Origin: Alcanivoracaceae bacterium
GTDB lineage: Bacteria; Pseudomonadota; Gammaproteobacteria; Pseudomonadales; Alcanivoracaceae
Reading direction: 5' to 3'
Length of the DNA: 64,000 nt
Assembly (NCBI GenBank): GCA_023146255.1
Contig: JAGLCJ010000008.1
Span: forward strand, 124,001-188,000
Shown here: positions 35,092 through 44,747 of the stretch, piece by piece
How positions within the stretch are numbered: position 1 is the first letter of the stretch
Layout: the number at the start of each line of letters is the position of its first letter
Position numbers and translations under genes: made by a program
Notes under the pieces: generated by a model
Told to the model about the DNA's origin: nothing
The model's input: only the letters and a program-made list of their open reading frames with translations
Databases searched by the model: none

Positions 35092-37767
35092 GTGACACTC
35101 GCGCCACTGCACAGCGAAGACCAGCTGCTAGATCTGCTCCGCGCCGCCAGCCATCCCGGCAAGGCCGCGCGGGAGATTCTGCAGCAGGGCCAGAAACGTC
35201 TCGACGAGGCGTTCTCGACCACCCCGATCCGGCAACTGGTCGCCGCCCGCGCGGCACTGGTCGATGGCGTCCTGATCGCCGCCTGGCGATTCTTCGGCCT
35301 CGACAGCGAAAGCAACAGTGCGCTGGTGGCAGTTGGTGGCTACGGCCGCGGTGAGCTGCATCCCAGCTCCGACGTTGACCTGATGATCCTGTCGGCGGAC
35401 AAACCCTGCCGCGCCACCTGCGACAAGCTGGAAAAATTCATCGCCTTCCTCTGGGATATCGGCCTCGAAATCGGCCATAGCGTGCGCACCCTTGATGAAT
35501 GCGTGGCACTGGCCCGCGACGACATCACCATTGCCACCAATATCATGGAAGCGCGCACCCTGTTCGGCAGCGATCAGCTGCGGGAAACGCTGGCGGAACG
35601 CACCGGGCCACAACAGATGTGGCCGTCCGATCAGTTTTTCGAAGCCAAGTGGAAAGAACAGGACGCTCGTCACGCCAAGTTCAACCACACCGAATACAGC
35701 CTTGAGCCGGATCTGAAAAACGCGCCGGGCGGCCTGCGCGATTTGCAGACCATCGCCTGGGTAGCCAAGCGGCATTTCGGCGCGGACAGCCTGGATGATC
35801 TGGTCGAAGTCGGCTTTCTGACCATCGACGAGCATTCGATCCTGAACAAGTGTCAGGACTATCTCTGGCAGCTGCGCTGGCTGTTGCACCAGATCAATGG
35901 CCGCAATGAAAACCGGCTGCTGTTTGACTACCAGCGTCAGGTAGCGGCGCGTCTGGGCCATGAAGACAACACCGCCAATCTCGGTGTTGAACAATGTATG
36001 AAACGTTATTACCGGGTGGCGCTGGCGATCTCGGTGATGAACGAACTGCTATTGCAACTGTTTGATGAGCTGATTCTGCAGCGCGGCCTGACCGTCAAGG
36101 TGCGGCCGATGAACCGTCGTTTTCAGGTTCACAATGATTATCTGGAAGTCACCGACGACAGCGTGTTCCAGCGCTATCCGTCAGCGCTGATCGAAGCCTT
36201 TGTTCTGCTTGGCCAGAACCCGGATATCAAGGGTCTGCGCGCCAGCACCGTGCGGCTGATGATTCAGCATCGCAAGCTGATTGATGAAGCCTTCCGTCAG
36301 GATTCACGCAACACCAGCCTGTTTATGGAATTGCTGCGGGCGCCACATGCGTTGTTTACCCAGCTGCGACGAATGAAGCGCTACGGCGTGCTCGGCCAGT
36401 ACCTGCCCGAATTCGGTCGCATTATCGGCATGATGCAGTACGACCTGTTTCATATTTACACCGTCGACTTCCATACCCTGACGGTGATCAAGCATATGCG
36501 GCGGATGCGCTACGACAGCGCCCGCGAGCAGCTGCCACTGGCTCATGAAGTATTCTACCGGCTGCCGAAGCCGGAGCTGCTGTATATCTCCGGCCTGTAT
36601 CACGACATCGCCAAGGGCCGCGGCGGCGATCACTCGACACTGGGCGCTGACGATGCCATCGCCTTCTGCCAGCGTCATGGTCTGACCAGTTGGGATACCA
36701 AGCTGGTGGCGTGGCTGGTGCAAAATCATCTGCTGATGTCAGTCACCGCCCAGCGCAAGGACATTTCCGACCCGGATGTGGTGCATGAATTTGCCCGCAA
36801 GGTCGGTGATCTGGTGCATCTGGATTATCTCTATACCCTGACCGTCGCCGACATCAATGCCACCAATCCGAACCTGTGGAATGCCTGGCGCGCGTCTCTG
36901 CTGCGTCAGCTGTATCGGGAAACCCGCCGGGCCCTGCGTCGAGGTCTGAACAACCCGATCGACAAGCAGGACTGGATCGACGAAACCCGCGACACCGCAC
37001 TGAAACTGCTGGAGCAGCGACAGATTGATCGCAGCGCCATTGAGCAGCTTTGGGCCGGTATCGGTGACGAATACTTCCTGCGCGAAAACGCTGCCGATAT
37101 CGCCTGGCACACCGAAGCCATCATCAACCGGGCGGATCGCAAGGCGCCGCTGGTGCTGATCCGCGAATCCAGCGGTGTGCAGTTTGAAGGCGGCACGCAG
37201 ATATTTATCTACACGCCGGATACGGAAAACCTGTTCGCCACCACGGTAAGCGCGCTGGACCAGCTCGGCCTGACCATTGTCGATGCCCGCATCATCACCT
37301 CGGCGGACGGCTTTACCCTCGATACCTATATCGTTCTGGATGAGCAGGGTACGCCGATCGGTGAAGACTGGCCGCGTATTGATGCGATTCGCAGCGGCCT
37401 GACTGAAACGCTGGCCGACCCGTCGCGCTACCCGGATATTCTCCAGCGCCGCATGCCGCGTCGGAACCGGCACTTCAATGTGCCAACCCAGGTGGTGATC
37501 AGCAACGACATCATCAATGATCGCACTGCGGTGGACATCCAGACGCTGGACCGTCCCGGTTTGCTGGCGCGAATCGGCCGGATTTTTGCCGAATTCAATC
37601 TGCTGGTGCAGAACGCCCGCATCGCCACGCTCGGCGAGCGCGCTGAAGACGTGTTCTTTATTACCGATCGCAACGGCAAACCCATTGCTGATCCGGAACT
37701 GTGTCAGCGTTTGCAGCAACACATCAAAGACGAACTGGACGACCTGAAGGAATCCGGCGCCGCATGA
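35092..37767 (+). CDS. glnD: [Protein-PII] uridylyltransferase / uridylyl-removing enzyme
   Basis: Senses glutamine and controls PII proteins, hence nitrogen assimilation. Domains in order: nucleotidyltransferase with GGYGRGELHPSSDVDLMIL (about residues 82-100), PII-uridylyltransferase domain, an HD hydrolase domain with YHDIAKGRGGDHS (about 502-514), and two C-terminal ACT domains (around 705 and 815; the second begins TAVDIQTLDRPGLLARIGRIF). The start is a GTG at 35092, 14 bp after map. The length of 891 residues is normal. Confidence 0.97.
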   Translation: MTLAPLHSEDQLLDLLRAASHPGKAAREILQQGQKRLDEAFSTTPIRQLVAARAALVDGVLIAAWRFFGLDSESNSALVAVGGYGRGELHPSSDVDLMILSADKPCRATCDKLEKFIAFLWDIGLEIGHSVRTLDECVALARDDITIATNIMEARTLFGSDQLRETLAERTGPQQMWPSDQFFEAKWKEQDARHAKFNHTEYSLEPDLKNAPGGLRDLQTIAWVAKRHFGADSLDDLVEVGFLTIDEHSILNKCQDYLWQLRWLLHQINGRNENRLLFDYQRQVAARLGHEDNTANLGVEQCMKRYYRVALAISVMNELLLQLFDELILQRGLTVKVRPMNRRFQVHNDYLEVTDDSVFQRYPSALIEAFVLLGQNPDIKGLRASTVRLMIQHRKLIDEAFRQDSRNTSLFMELLRAPHALFTQLRRMKRYGVLGQYLPEFGRIIGMMQYDLFHIYTVDFHTLTVIKHMRRMRYDSAREQLPLAHEVFYRLPKPELLYISGLYHDIAKGRGGDHSTLGADDAIAFCQRHGLTSWDTKLVAWLVQNHLLMSVTAQRKDISDPDVVHEFARKVGDLVHLDYLYTLTVADINATNPNLWNAWRASLLRQLYRETRRALRRGLNNPIDKQDWIDETRDTALKLLEQRQIDRSAIEQLWAGIGDEYFLRENAADIAWHTEAIINRADRKAPLVLIRESSGVQFEGGTQIFIYTPDTENLFATTVSALDQLGLTIVDARIITSADGFTLDTYIVLDEQGTPIGEDWPRIDAIRSGLTETLADPSRYPDILQRRMPRRNRHFNVPTQVVISNDIINDRTAVDIQTLDRPGLLARIGRIFAEFNLLVQNARIATLGERAEDVFFITDRNGKPIADPELCQRLQQHIKDELDDLKESGAA

Positions 37768-38945
37768 ATCCTGACCTGAACCTGCTTCATCCCTATCCGT
37801 TCGAGAAACTGGCCAAGCTGTTTAGCGGTGTCGAACCTGTGGCGAAGCCGCATATCGCCCTGTCGATCGGTGAACCGCAACATCCGGCACCAGCCTTTAT
37901 CCAGCAGATCACCCGCGACAACACCGACCTGCTGGCAAAATATCCGTCGACACTGGGCATCCCCGAGCTGCGTCAGGCCATCGCCGGCTGGCTGCAACGT
38001 CGCTACGGCCTGAAAAATATCGATGCGGAAAAACAGATACTGCCGGTGAACGGCACCCGCGAAGCGCTGTTCGCGTTTGCCCAGGCAGTGCTGGATCGCA
38101 ATCAGCAACCGCTGGTACTGATGCCCAATCCGTTCTACCAGATTTATGAAGGGGCGGCGCTACTCGCCGGCGGCCAACCTGTGTATCTGCCCTGCACCAC
38201 CTCCACCGGGCTGCAACCGGATTTTGATGCGGTACCGGAAGAAGTCTGGCGACGTTGCCAGCTGCTGTATATCTGCTCACCGGGCAACCCGACCGGCGCA
38301 GTAATGACCATCCCGCAGATGCGCTCGTTACTGGATCTGGCCGATCGCTACGACTTCATCATTGCCTCGGACGAGTGCTACGCCGACATCTATCATGGCA
38401 CCCCACCACCTGGCCTGCTCGAAGCCTGTCAGGCCGCGGGCCGCGATGACTACCGGCGCTGCGTGGTGTTCCACTCGCTGTCGAAGCGCTCGAACCTGCC
38501 CGGCATGCGTTCCGGCTTTGTTGCCGGCGATGCCAGCGTACTTGCCGAGTTCCTGCGTTACCGCACCTATCACGGTTGCGCCATGCCGATGCATCACCAG
38601 CTGGCCAGCATCGCCGCCTGGAATGATGACCAGCATGCCGCCGACAACCGTGTGCTGTATCAGCAGAAATTCGCTGCGGTGCTGGAGATTCTCGGTGGCG
38701 CCATGAACGTGGCGCGTCCCGATGCCGGCTTCTACCTGTGGCCAAAAACTGGCATCAGTGACGAGACCTTTGCCCGTGAACTGAAACGCCAGCAGAACGT
38801 CACCGTGCTGCCGGGTCGCTATCTGTCACGCGAGGTCGACGGCCGCAATCCCGGCGCCGGCCGCGTGCGTATGGCGCTGGTGGCATCTCTGGAGGAATGC
38901 ATCGAAGGGGCAAATCGCATCCGCGAGTTTGTCGGCACCCTGTAA
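37764..38945 (+). CDS. dapC: Succinyldiaminopimelate transaminase
   Basis: PLP enzyme of lysine/diaminopimelate synthesis, making N-succinyl-LL-diaminopimelate. The fold-type I aminotransferase motifs are present: SPGNPTG at residues 172-178, ASDECYADIYH, and the PLP lysine Lys241 in HSLSKRSNLPGMRSGF. The start overlaps the glnD stop in an ATGA junction, giving 393 residues. Together with dapD and dapE downstream this gives three successive steps of the succinylase route in one region. Confidence 0.94.
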   Translation: MNPDLNLLHPYPFEKLAKLFSGVEPVAKPHIALSIGEPQHPAPAFIQQITRDNTDLLAKYPSTLGIPELRQAIAGWLQRRYGLKNIDAEKQILPVNGTREALFAFAQAVLDRNQQPLVLMPNPFYQIYEGAALLAGGQPVYLPCTTSTGLQPDFDAVPEEVWRRCQLLYICSPGNPTGAVMTIPQMRSLLDLADRYDFIIASDECYADIYHGTPPPGLLEACQAAGRDDYRRCVVFHSLSKRSNLPGMRSGFVAGDASVLAEFLRYRTYHGCAMPMHHQLASIAAWNDDQHAADNRVLYQQKFAAVLEILGGAMNVARPDAGFYLWPKTGISDETFARELKRQQNVTVLPGRYLSREVDGRNPGAGRVRMALVASLEECIEGANRIREFVGTL

Positions 38946-38959
38946 TTGAGGGACACGCT

Positions 38960-39304
38960 ATGACCATCACCATCTACGGCATCAAGGCCTGCGACACCAT
39001 GAAAAAGGCCTTTACCTGGCTCGACCAGCAGCAGATCGACTGGCAGTTTCATGATTACAAGAAAGCCGGTGCCAGTGAGAAAGACCTGAAGCGCTGGATC
39101 AAGGCATTTGGCTGGGAAAATGTTATCAACCGCCGCGGCACCAGCTGGAAGAAGCTGCCGGAAGCTGAGCGCGACAGCATGACCGCCAGCACTGCCGTAC
39201 AGGCGGCGCTGAACAATCCCTCGCTGATCAAGCGGCCAATCATCGAGGGGGATGGTATCCTTGAGCTCGGTTTTGATCCGTCCCGCTGGGAAACCCTGCT
39301 GTAG
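38960..39304 (+). CDS. ArsC/Spx-family protein (YffB-like)
   Basis: A 114-residue thioredoxin-fold protein with a single N-terminal cysteine in YGIKACDTMKKAFTWL, then the family segments NRRGTSWKKL and LIKRPIIEGD. True arsenate reductases have a different active-site surrounding, so this is better described as the YffB group, whose physiological role is not settled. The ATG at 38960 is preceded by GAGGGAC. It lies between dapC and dapD as it does in Pseudomonas, and its stop codon is embedded in the REP-like element that follows. Confidence 0.88.
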   Translation: MTITIYGIKACDTMKKAFTWLDQQQIDWQFHDYKKAGASEKDLKRWIKAFGWENVINRRGTSWKKLPEAERDSMTASTAVQAALNNPSLIKRPIIEGDGILELGFDPSRWETLL

Positions 39305-39370
39305 GAGCGGTCGACCGACCGCGAACGATGTACGGCACGATGATGATCGCGGCCGATCGGCCGCTCCTAC
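39301..39370. repeat. REP-like doublet, copy B
   Basis: The element has perfect 10-bp terminal inverted repeats (GTAGGAGCGG and CCGCTCCTAC), each followed by an inner imperfect palindrome around TCGACCGACCGCGA, with a 20-odd-nt spacer. It begins one base before the stop codon of the ArsC-like gene. Same family as copies at 30875 and 58261. Confidence 0.8.
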
Positions 39371-39406
39371 AAATGTACGCAAGATTTTCAGATTCAGGAG
39401 CAACAG

Positions 39407-40441
39407 ATGAGCAAGTATTTCGCCCTCGCCCTCGGCTGCGGCACCCAGAACCGCGAAGAAAAGTGGCTGGAAGTGTTCTATCCGAACCCGGTGCTGAACC
39501 CGGATGACAAGCTGGTCACCAGCATCGCCGACGAAGTCGACTATCAGGGCGGCAATCTGGCGGTGGAACTGAATCATCGGCAGATTGGCAAGATCGCCCG
39601 CGACTGGCGCGAAGCCGGGTTTGAACACGAGGCATCCTACGCCATTGCCATGCAGGAGTCGCAGCGCCCGGTGGTGCTGGTGATTCTGGAAGCCGACGAC
39701 TCGCCGAAGACCACCCCGGAGGCGTACCTCAAGCTGCACCTGCTGTCGCACCGTCTGGTCAAGCCGCACGGCCTGAACCTGACCGGCATTTTCGGCCTGC
39801 TGCCAAATGTGGCCTGGACCAATGAGGGCGCGGTGGATCTGGATGAACTGCCGGAGCGCCAGTTGATGGCCCGCCTTGATGGCCGCGTACTCAGCGTCAC
39901 TTCGGTGGACAAGTTCCCGAAGATGACCGACTACGTGGTGCCGGCCGGCGTGCGTATCGCTGATACCGCACGGGTACGCCTCGGCGCCTATATCGGCGAA
40001 GGCACTACCATCATGCACGAGGGTTTCTGCAACTTTAACGCCGGCACCGAAGGCCCGGGCATGATCGAAGGTCGCATTTCTGCCGGTGTGTTCGTTGGCA
40101 AGGGCTCGGATATCGGCGGCGGCGCCTCGACCATGGGCACCCTGTCCGGCGGTGGCAACATTGTCATTTCACTCGGTGAAGGCTGCCTGCTCGGCGCCAA
40201 CTCCGGCACCGGCATTCCGCTCGGCGACCGCTGTACGGTGGAATCCGGCCTGTACATCACCGCCGGCACCAAGGTCGAGCTGCTTGACGATCAGGGCAAC
40301 AGCGTACAGGCGGTCAAGGCCCGCGATCTGGCCGGCAAGAGCGATCTGCTGTTCCGGCGCAACTCGCAGACTGGCCGGGTCGAGTGCCTGACCAACAAAA
40401 GTGCGGTGCAGCTGAACGAAGAGCTGCACAAGCATAATTGA
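39407..40441 (+). CDS. dapD: 2,3,4,5-tetrahydropyridine-2,6-dicarboxylate N-succinyltransferase
   Basis: Succinylates tetrahydrodipicolinate in the lysine/diaminopimelate pathway. It is the long (344-residue) Pseudomonas-type DapD: an N-terminal alpha/beta domain (SKYFALALGCGTQNREEKWL) followed by a left-handed beta helix (RLGAYIGEGTTIMHEGFCNF then NAGTEGPGMIEGRISAGVFV and KGSDIGGGASTMGTLSGGG). GAGCAACAG precedes the ATG with modest Shine-Dalgarno character. It is followed by a hairpin terminator. Confidence 0.95.
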   Translation: MSKYFALALGCGTQNREEKWLEVFYPNPVLNPDDKLVTSIADEVDYQGGNLAVELNHRQIGKIARDWREAGFEHEASYAIAMQESQRPVVLVILEADDSPKTTPEAYLKLHLLSHRLVKPHGLNLTGIFGLLPNVAWTNEGAVDLDELPERQLMARLDGRVLSVTSVDKFPKMTDYVVPAGVRIADTARVRLGAYIGEGTTIMHEGFCNFNAGTEGPGMIEGRISAGVFVGKGSDIGGGASTMGTLSGGGNIVISLGEGCLLGANSGTGIPLGDRCTVESGLYITAGTKVELLDDQGNSVQAVKARDLAGKSDLLFRRNSQTGRVECLTNKSAVQLNEELHKHN

Positions 40442-40464
40442 CCGGCGTCATGGCGATCCCCGCG

Positions 40465-40494
40465 AGAGTGCCCTAGCATCAGCTCAGGCACTCT
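40465..40494 (+). terminator. Likely terminator after dapD
   Basis: An 8-bp stem (40465-40472 with 40487-40494) with a 14-nt loop, followed by TTC. It lies 24 bp past the dapD stop and just before the RND gene, so it probably separates the two transcription units. The short T-run makes it moderate. Confidence 0.5.
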
Positions 40495-40509
40495 TTCAGG
40501 GATCGGATC

Positions 40510-41511
40510 ATGACAACAACAAGCCGGCTAATCGCTCCCCTCCTGCTACTGCTAGCCACGCCGCTGGCAGCTCTCGAATCCATCAGCGTTGAACAACACA
40601 ACATCAGCGACGTCATCGTTGTTGATGGCACCGTCGAAGCCATCAACAAGGCCACCCTTACCGCCCAGACTCAGGGCCGCGTCACCGCAATCCATTTCGA
40701 TGTCGATGACTATGTCGAAGCTGGCGAGCTGGTGCTGGAACTGGAAAACCGGGAGCAGAAATCCCGCGTCAGTCAAGCCAGTGCCGGAATGGAAGAAGCT
40801 CAGGCGGCGGAGCAGGAAGCCAGCAAGAACTTCGCCCGGGTGGAAGAACTGGTACAAAGCGGGACCCTGTCGCGGGCTGATTTTGATCGTTCGAAAGCGG
40901 CACTGGATACCAGCCGCGCCCGCGCCAAACAGGCGGCCGCCAATCTGGATCAGGCGCGCCAGCAGCTTTCCTATACTCAGATTGTTGCGCCCTACCCCGG
41001 TATTCTGACTGATCGCTTTGTTGAGGTCGGCGAGCTGGCCACACCGGGCAAGCCGCTGGTGGCCGGCCTGTCGTTGGATCGCATCCGCGTCACCGCCACC
41101 GTGCCGCAACGTCATGTCGATGCGGTACGCCGGCAACAGTCGCTGACCGTGATACTGGATAATGGCGAACGTCTGCAAAGCGATCAGGTCACCGTGTTCC
41201 CCTACGCCGAAAGCGGCAGCCACAGTTTTCGTATTCGCGCTGAACTTGATGCGGCAGTGGAAGGCATTTATCCGGGCATGTTTGCCCGCGTCGAACTGGT
41301 CACCGGCGAGCGTCAGGCACTGGTTATTCCGCAGGCAGCGCTGCTGCGCAATCAGGAGCTGACCGCCGTCTATGTGCTGGATGACAAGGATCAACCGCGC
41401 CTGACTCAGGTGCGCACCGGGCGCACACTCGACAACGGCATTGAAATCCTCTCCGGCCTGCGTGTTGGCACACGCATTGCCGCTAATGCTGCCGAGGTGC
41501 TGGGGCAATGA
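40510..41511 (+). CDS. RND efflux periplasmic adaptor (membrane fusion) protein
   Basis: Bridges an RND pump to an outer-membrane channel. A signal peptide covers about residues 1-21 (LIAPLLLLLATPLAA). Then come a barrel-sandwich half (VVDGTVEAINKATLTAQTQG), an alpha-helical hairpin (about 85-150, ending QLSYTQIVAPYPGILTDRFV), and beta-barrel plus membrane-proximal segments (IYPGMFARVELV, ALVIPQAALLRNQE). There is no lipobox cysteine. Its stop overlaps the permease start by 4 bp; no outer-membrane channel gene is nearby, so it probably shares a TolC-type protein. Substrate unknown. Confidence 0.9.
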   Translation: MTTTSRLIAPLLLLLATPLAALESISVEQHNISDVIVVDGTVEAINKATLTAQTQGRVTAIHFDVDDYVEAGELVLELENREQKSRVSQASAGMEEAQAAEQEASKNFARVEELVQSGTLSRADFDRSKAALDTSRARAKQAAANLDQARQQLSYTQIVAPYPGILTDRFVEVGELATPGKPLVAGLSLDRIRVTATVPQRHVDAVRRQQSLTVILDNGERLQSDQVTVFPYAESGSHSFRIRAELDAAVEGIYPGMFARVELVTGERQALVIPQAALLRNQELTAVYVLDDKDQPRLTQVRTGRTLDNGIEILSGLRVGTRIAANAAEVLGQ

Positions 41512-44500
41512 GCGGCGCACCGATGGGCATATCCGGCCGTATCGCCGCCCTGTTCCAGTCGTCGGAGCTGACCCCGCTGCTGGCCCTGACAGGGCTGCTG
41601 CTAGGCCTGTTTGCGGTGATCATCACGCCGAAGGAAGAAGAGCCGCAGATCGACGTTACCTTCGCCAACGTTTTCATTCCGTTTCCCGGCGCCGATGTCG
41701 GCGAGGTGGAAAGTCTGGTGGCGACACCTGCAGAACAGGTGATGAGCGAACTGGCCGGTGTCGAGCATGTGTATTCGTTGTCACGGCCGGGCATGGCGGT
41801 GCTGACAGTACAGTTTGAAGTAGGCGTGCCGCGCCGCGATGCCATTGTCGACCTGTACAATCAGGTGTTTTCCAATCTCGACTGGCTGCCTGCCAATCTC
41901 GGCGCACAACAACCGCTGGTACGGCCGATGGGCATTGATGATGTGCCCATCGTCAGCGTTACCCTGTGGCATAACGAGCCCGGTCATAGCGCCCATGATC
42001 TGGCCAGAGTTGCCCACACTCTGGAAGTGGAATTGAAACGGGTGCCCGGCACCCGCGATATCTACACCCTCGGCAAGCCCGATGATGTGGTGCTGGTGCA
42101 GCTTGATCCGGCGCGTCTGAACGCCTACGGGATTGATTATCCGCGCCTGCGCCAGAGCATCCAGTCCGCCAATCTGGCCCTGCCCGCGGCCGATATCGTT
42201 CACGACAATCAGCTGATTGAGGTGCAGCCCGGCGGCTTTTTCTCAAACGCTGATGAAATTGCGTCTCTGGTGGTCGGCGTTCAGGCCGGTGCACCCGTGT
42301 ATCTGGGTGACGTTGCCGACATCAGGCGCGGCGCTGATCTGCCGGTGCGTGCCGCAAGAATGGGCTTTGGTGCCGCCCATGCCCGTAGCGGTGATGGCGC
42401 CCGTGCTGCGGTGACGCTGGCGATTGCCAAACAGCCCGGTGAAAACGCCGTGGATATCGCCCTGCGTTTACAGCAACGCGTCACCGATCTGAAGAACAGC
42501 GTGATCCCGGCGGATGTCGAAGTCAGCATCACCCGCAACTACGGCCAGACCGCCGCCGACAAGGCCAGCAAGCTGATCCAGAAGCTTCTGTTTGCCACCT
42601 TTGCGGTGATTGTACTGGTGCTGATTGCACTGGGCTGGCGCGAAGCACTGATTGTCGGCGCTGCCATTATTGTCACGCTGGCGCTGACCCTGTTCGCCTC
42701 CTGGGCATGGGGTTTCACCCTGAATCGGGTGTCGCTGTTCGCGCTGATTTTTTCCATCGGCATTCTGGTCGACGATGCCATCGTCGTGGTCGAAAACATT
42801 CACCGCCATCGTGCGCTCGGTGGCGGCACCCTGCGGGAGATCATTCCGAAGGCGGTGGATGAAGTCGGTGGCCCGACCATTCTCGCCACCTTTACCGTGA
42901 TTGCCGCGCTCATGCCGATGGCCTTTGTCAGCGGCCTGATGGGCCCGTACATGAGCCCGATTCCGATCAATGCCAGCACCGGCATGCTGATCTCGCTGAT
43001 CATCGCCTTTGTCGTCACACCCTGGCTGGCACTGCATTTTCTTGGTCAAGGTCATGGCAGCCATCAGCCCGAAGGCAGCGATAAACTCGGTAGTCTGATG
43101 CGGCGGATCATGACCCCGTTTCTCGACCAGCAGAACGGCCGCAAGAAACGCACCCTGCTTTATGCAGGCGTCACCGCCCTGATTGTGGTCGCCGTGTCAC
43201 TGCCGGTGTTCAAGCTGGTGATCCTGAAAATGCTGCCGTTCGACAACAAATCGGAGGTGCAGATACTGGTCGACATGCCGGAAGGCACGCCACTGGAAAA
43301 CACGCTGGTGGTACTGGATGCACTGGCCGTGCATCTGGAAAGCGTTGCGGAAGTACATGACTACCAGAGCTATGCCGGCACCTCGGCACCGATCAACTTC
43401 AACGGTCTGGTGCGGCAATACTATTTACGCAGCGAGCCCTGGCATGGCGACATTCAGGTCAACCTGACCGGCGCCAAACAGCGCGACCGGGCCAGCCATG
43501 ATATCGCCCGCTCACTGCGCGAACCGTTGCAACGCATCGGCCGGGAACATGGCGCCACCGTCAGCATTGTCGAAGTACCACCGGGTCCGCCGGTCATGGC
43601 ACCGCTGGTGGCGGAAATCTACGGCCCGGATGAAGCCAGCCGACTGGCCACGCTGGAACGGGTACGCGCCGCCTTCGAGTCGGTCGAGGATGTTGTCGAT
43701 ATCGACGACAGCCGCGTGCATGCCGCGCCGCGCTGGCAGCTGCTGGTGGATCGTGATCGCGCCGCCCGGCTCGGTGTTGACCACAGCCAGATCGTGCAAA
43801 CCCTGGCTGCACTGGTCAGTGGTGATGATGTCAGTTACCTGCACGAATCCGGCGCCAAGTATGCGCTGCCGATTCGGCTGCGCCTGAACGAGGCTGACCG
43901 CGCCGATATCAACCAGCTGCTGGCAGTGCGCCTGACCGCCGCCAGCGGTGAATCGGTGGCGCTGGCGGATGTGGTCCAGGTCCATGAAGGCGTGATCGAA
44001 CAGCCACGCCAGCACAAGGATCTGCTGCCGATGTCATTCGTCAGCGCCGACATGGCCGGCGATATCGACAGCCCGCTGTACGCCATGCTCGCGATTCGCA
44101 GTGAACTGGCGGCGCAGGCCGAGCCGATTGACCAGCACTACATCTCCCAGCCGTGGCTGACCAACCGGCCATCGATCAAATGGGATGGTGAATGGCAGAT
44201 TACCTATGAAACCTTCCGCGACATGGGCATCGCCTACGCGGTCGGCATGTTGCTGATCTATCTGCTGGTGGTGGCGCAATTCAAAAGCTATATCACGCCG
44301 CTGATTATCATGGCGCCGATTCCGCTTACCGTGATCGGGGTGATGCCCGGCCACGCCCTGCTCGATGCCCAGTTCACCGCCACCAGCATGATCGGCATGA
44401 TCGCGCTGGCCGGCATCATCGTTCGCAACTCGATCCTGCTGGTCGATTTCATCAACCAGAAGCGCGGCGAAGGCATGGCCTTTGCCGATGCCGTGATCAC

Positions 44501-44705
44501 CTCCAGCGCGGTACGGGCCCAGCCGATCCTGCTGACTGCCCTGGCGGCGATGATCGGCGCCCTGTTCATTCTCGATGATCCGATCTTCAGTGGCCTCGCC
44601 GTGGCCCTGATCTTCGGCATTCTGGTCTCTTCGGTGCTGACGCTGGTGGTGATCCCGCTGCTCTACTTCACCGTGATCAGCTGGCTCGAAGCACGCACCG
44701 CCTGA
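41508..44705 (+). CDS. RND efflux permease (AcrB/HAE-like)
   Basis: Proton-driven inner-membrane pump of 1065 residues, the usual size. It has the duplicated RND architecture: N-terminal helix, large periplasmic loop, TM2-6 with ILVDDAIVVVENIHRHRA (proton-relay aspartates in VDDA, about residue 421), second periplasmic loop, and TM8-12 with LAGIIVRNSILLVDFINQKR. The N-terminal EEEPQIDVTFANVFIPFPGA and the VESLVATPAEQ pattern place it in the general multidrug HAE-type group. It is coupled to the adaptor gene and inserted between dapD and dapE. Confidence 0.92.
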   Translation: MSGAPMGISGRIAALFQSSELTPLLALTGLLLGLFAVIITPKEEEPQIDVTFANVFIPFPGADVGEVESLVATPAEQVMSELAGVEHVYSLSRPGMAVLTVQFEVGVPRRDAIVDLYNQVFSNLDWLPANLGAQQPLVRPMGIDDVPIVSVTLWHNEPGHSAHDLARVAHTLEVELKRVPGTRDIYTLGKPDDVVLVQLDPARLNAYGIDYPRLRQSIQSANLALPAADIVHDNQLIEVQPGGFFSNADEIASLVVGVQAGAPVYLGDVADIRRGADLPVRAARMGFGAAHARSGDGARAAVTLAIAKQPGENAVDIALRLQQRVTDLKNSVIPADVEVSITRNYGQTAADKASKLIQKLLFATFAVIVLVLIALGWREALIVGAAIIVTLALTLFASWAWGFTLNRVSLFALIFSIGILVDDAIVVVENIHRHRALGGGTLREIIPKAVDEVGGPTILATFTVIAALMPMAFVSGLMGPYMSPIPINASTGMLISLIIAFVVTPWLALHFLGQGHGSHQPEGSDKLGSLMRRIMTPFLDQQNGRKKRTLLYAGVTALIVVAVSLPVFKLVILKMLPFDNKSEVQILVDMPEGTPLENTLVVLDALAVHLESVAEVHDYQSYAGTSAPINFNGLVRQYYLRSEPWHGDIQVNLTGAKQRDRASHDIARSLREPLQRIGREHGATVSIVEVPPGPPVMAPLVAEIYGPDEASRLATLERVRAAFESVEDVVDIDDSRVHAAPRWQLLVDRDRAARLGVDHSQIVQTLAALVSGDDVSYLHESGAKYALPIRLRLNEADRADINQLLAVRLTAASGESVALADVVQVHEGVIEQPRQHKDLLPMSFVSADMAGDIDSPLYAMLAIRSELAAQAEPIDQHYISQPWLTNRPSIKWDGEWQITYETFRDMGIAYAVGMLLIYLLVVAQFKSYITPLIIMAPIPLTVIGVMPGHALLDAQFTATSMIGMIALAGIIVRNSILLVDFINQKRGEGMAFADAVITSSAVRAQPILLTALAAMIGALFILDDPIFSGLAVALIFGILVSSVLTLVVIPLLYFTVISWLEARTA

Positions 44706-44711
44706 CCCCGC

Positions 44712-44741
44712 CCGGCGGCAACACTCACCCGTTGCCGCCGG
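44712..44741 (+). terminator. Hairpin after RND permease
   Basis: A perfect 11-bp GC-rich stem (44712-44722 with 44731-44741) and 8-nt loop lies 7 bp after the permease stop. There is no T-run, so it may be a weak terminator or a 3'-end stabiliser. Confidence 0.5.
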
Positions 44742-44747
44742 CGCTTC

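Noticed and set aside
38960..39304. Calling the ArsC-like protein an arsenate reductase
   Set aside because: Only the fold and one cysteine fit; there are no arsenic resistance genes nearby, and the dap context points to the YffB-type housekeeping group.
38819..40018. Minus-strand frame of 399 residues opposite dapD and the ArsC-like gene
   Set aside because: It runs across three well-supported plus-strand genes and a REP element; no recognisable domain.
42468..43064. Minus-strand frame opposite the RND permease
   Set aside because: His/Gln/Gly-rich composition typical of antisense to a membrane protein; no start signal or domain.
44732..44737. TTGCCG as -35 box for dapE
   Set aside because: The spacing to TACAAT is only 13 bp; it is also part of a hairpin stem.
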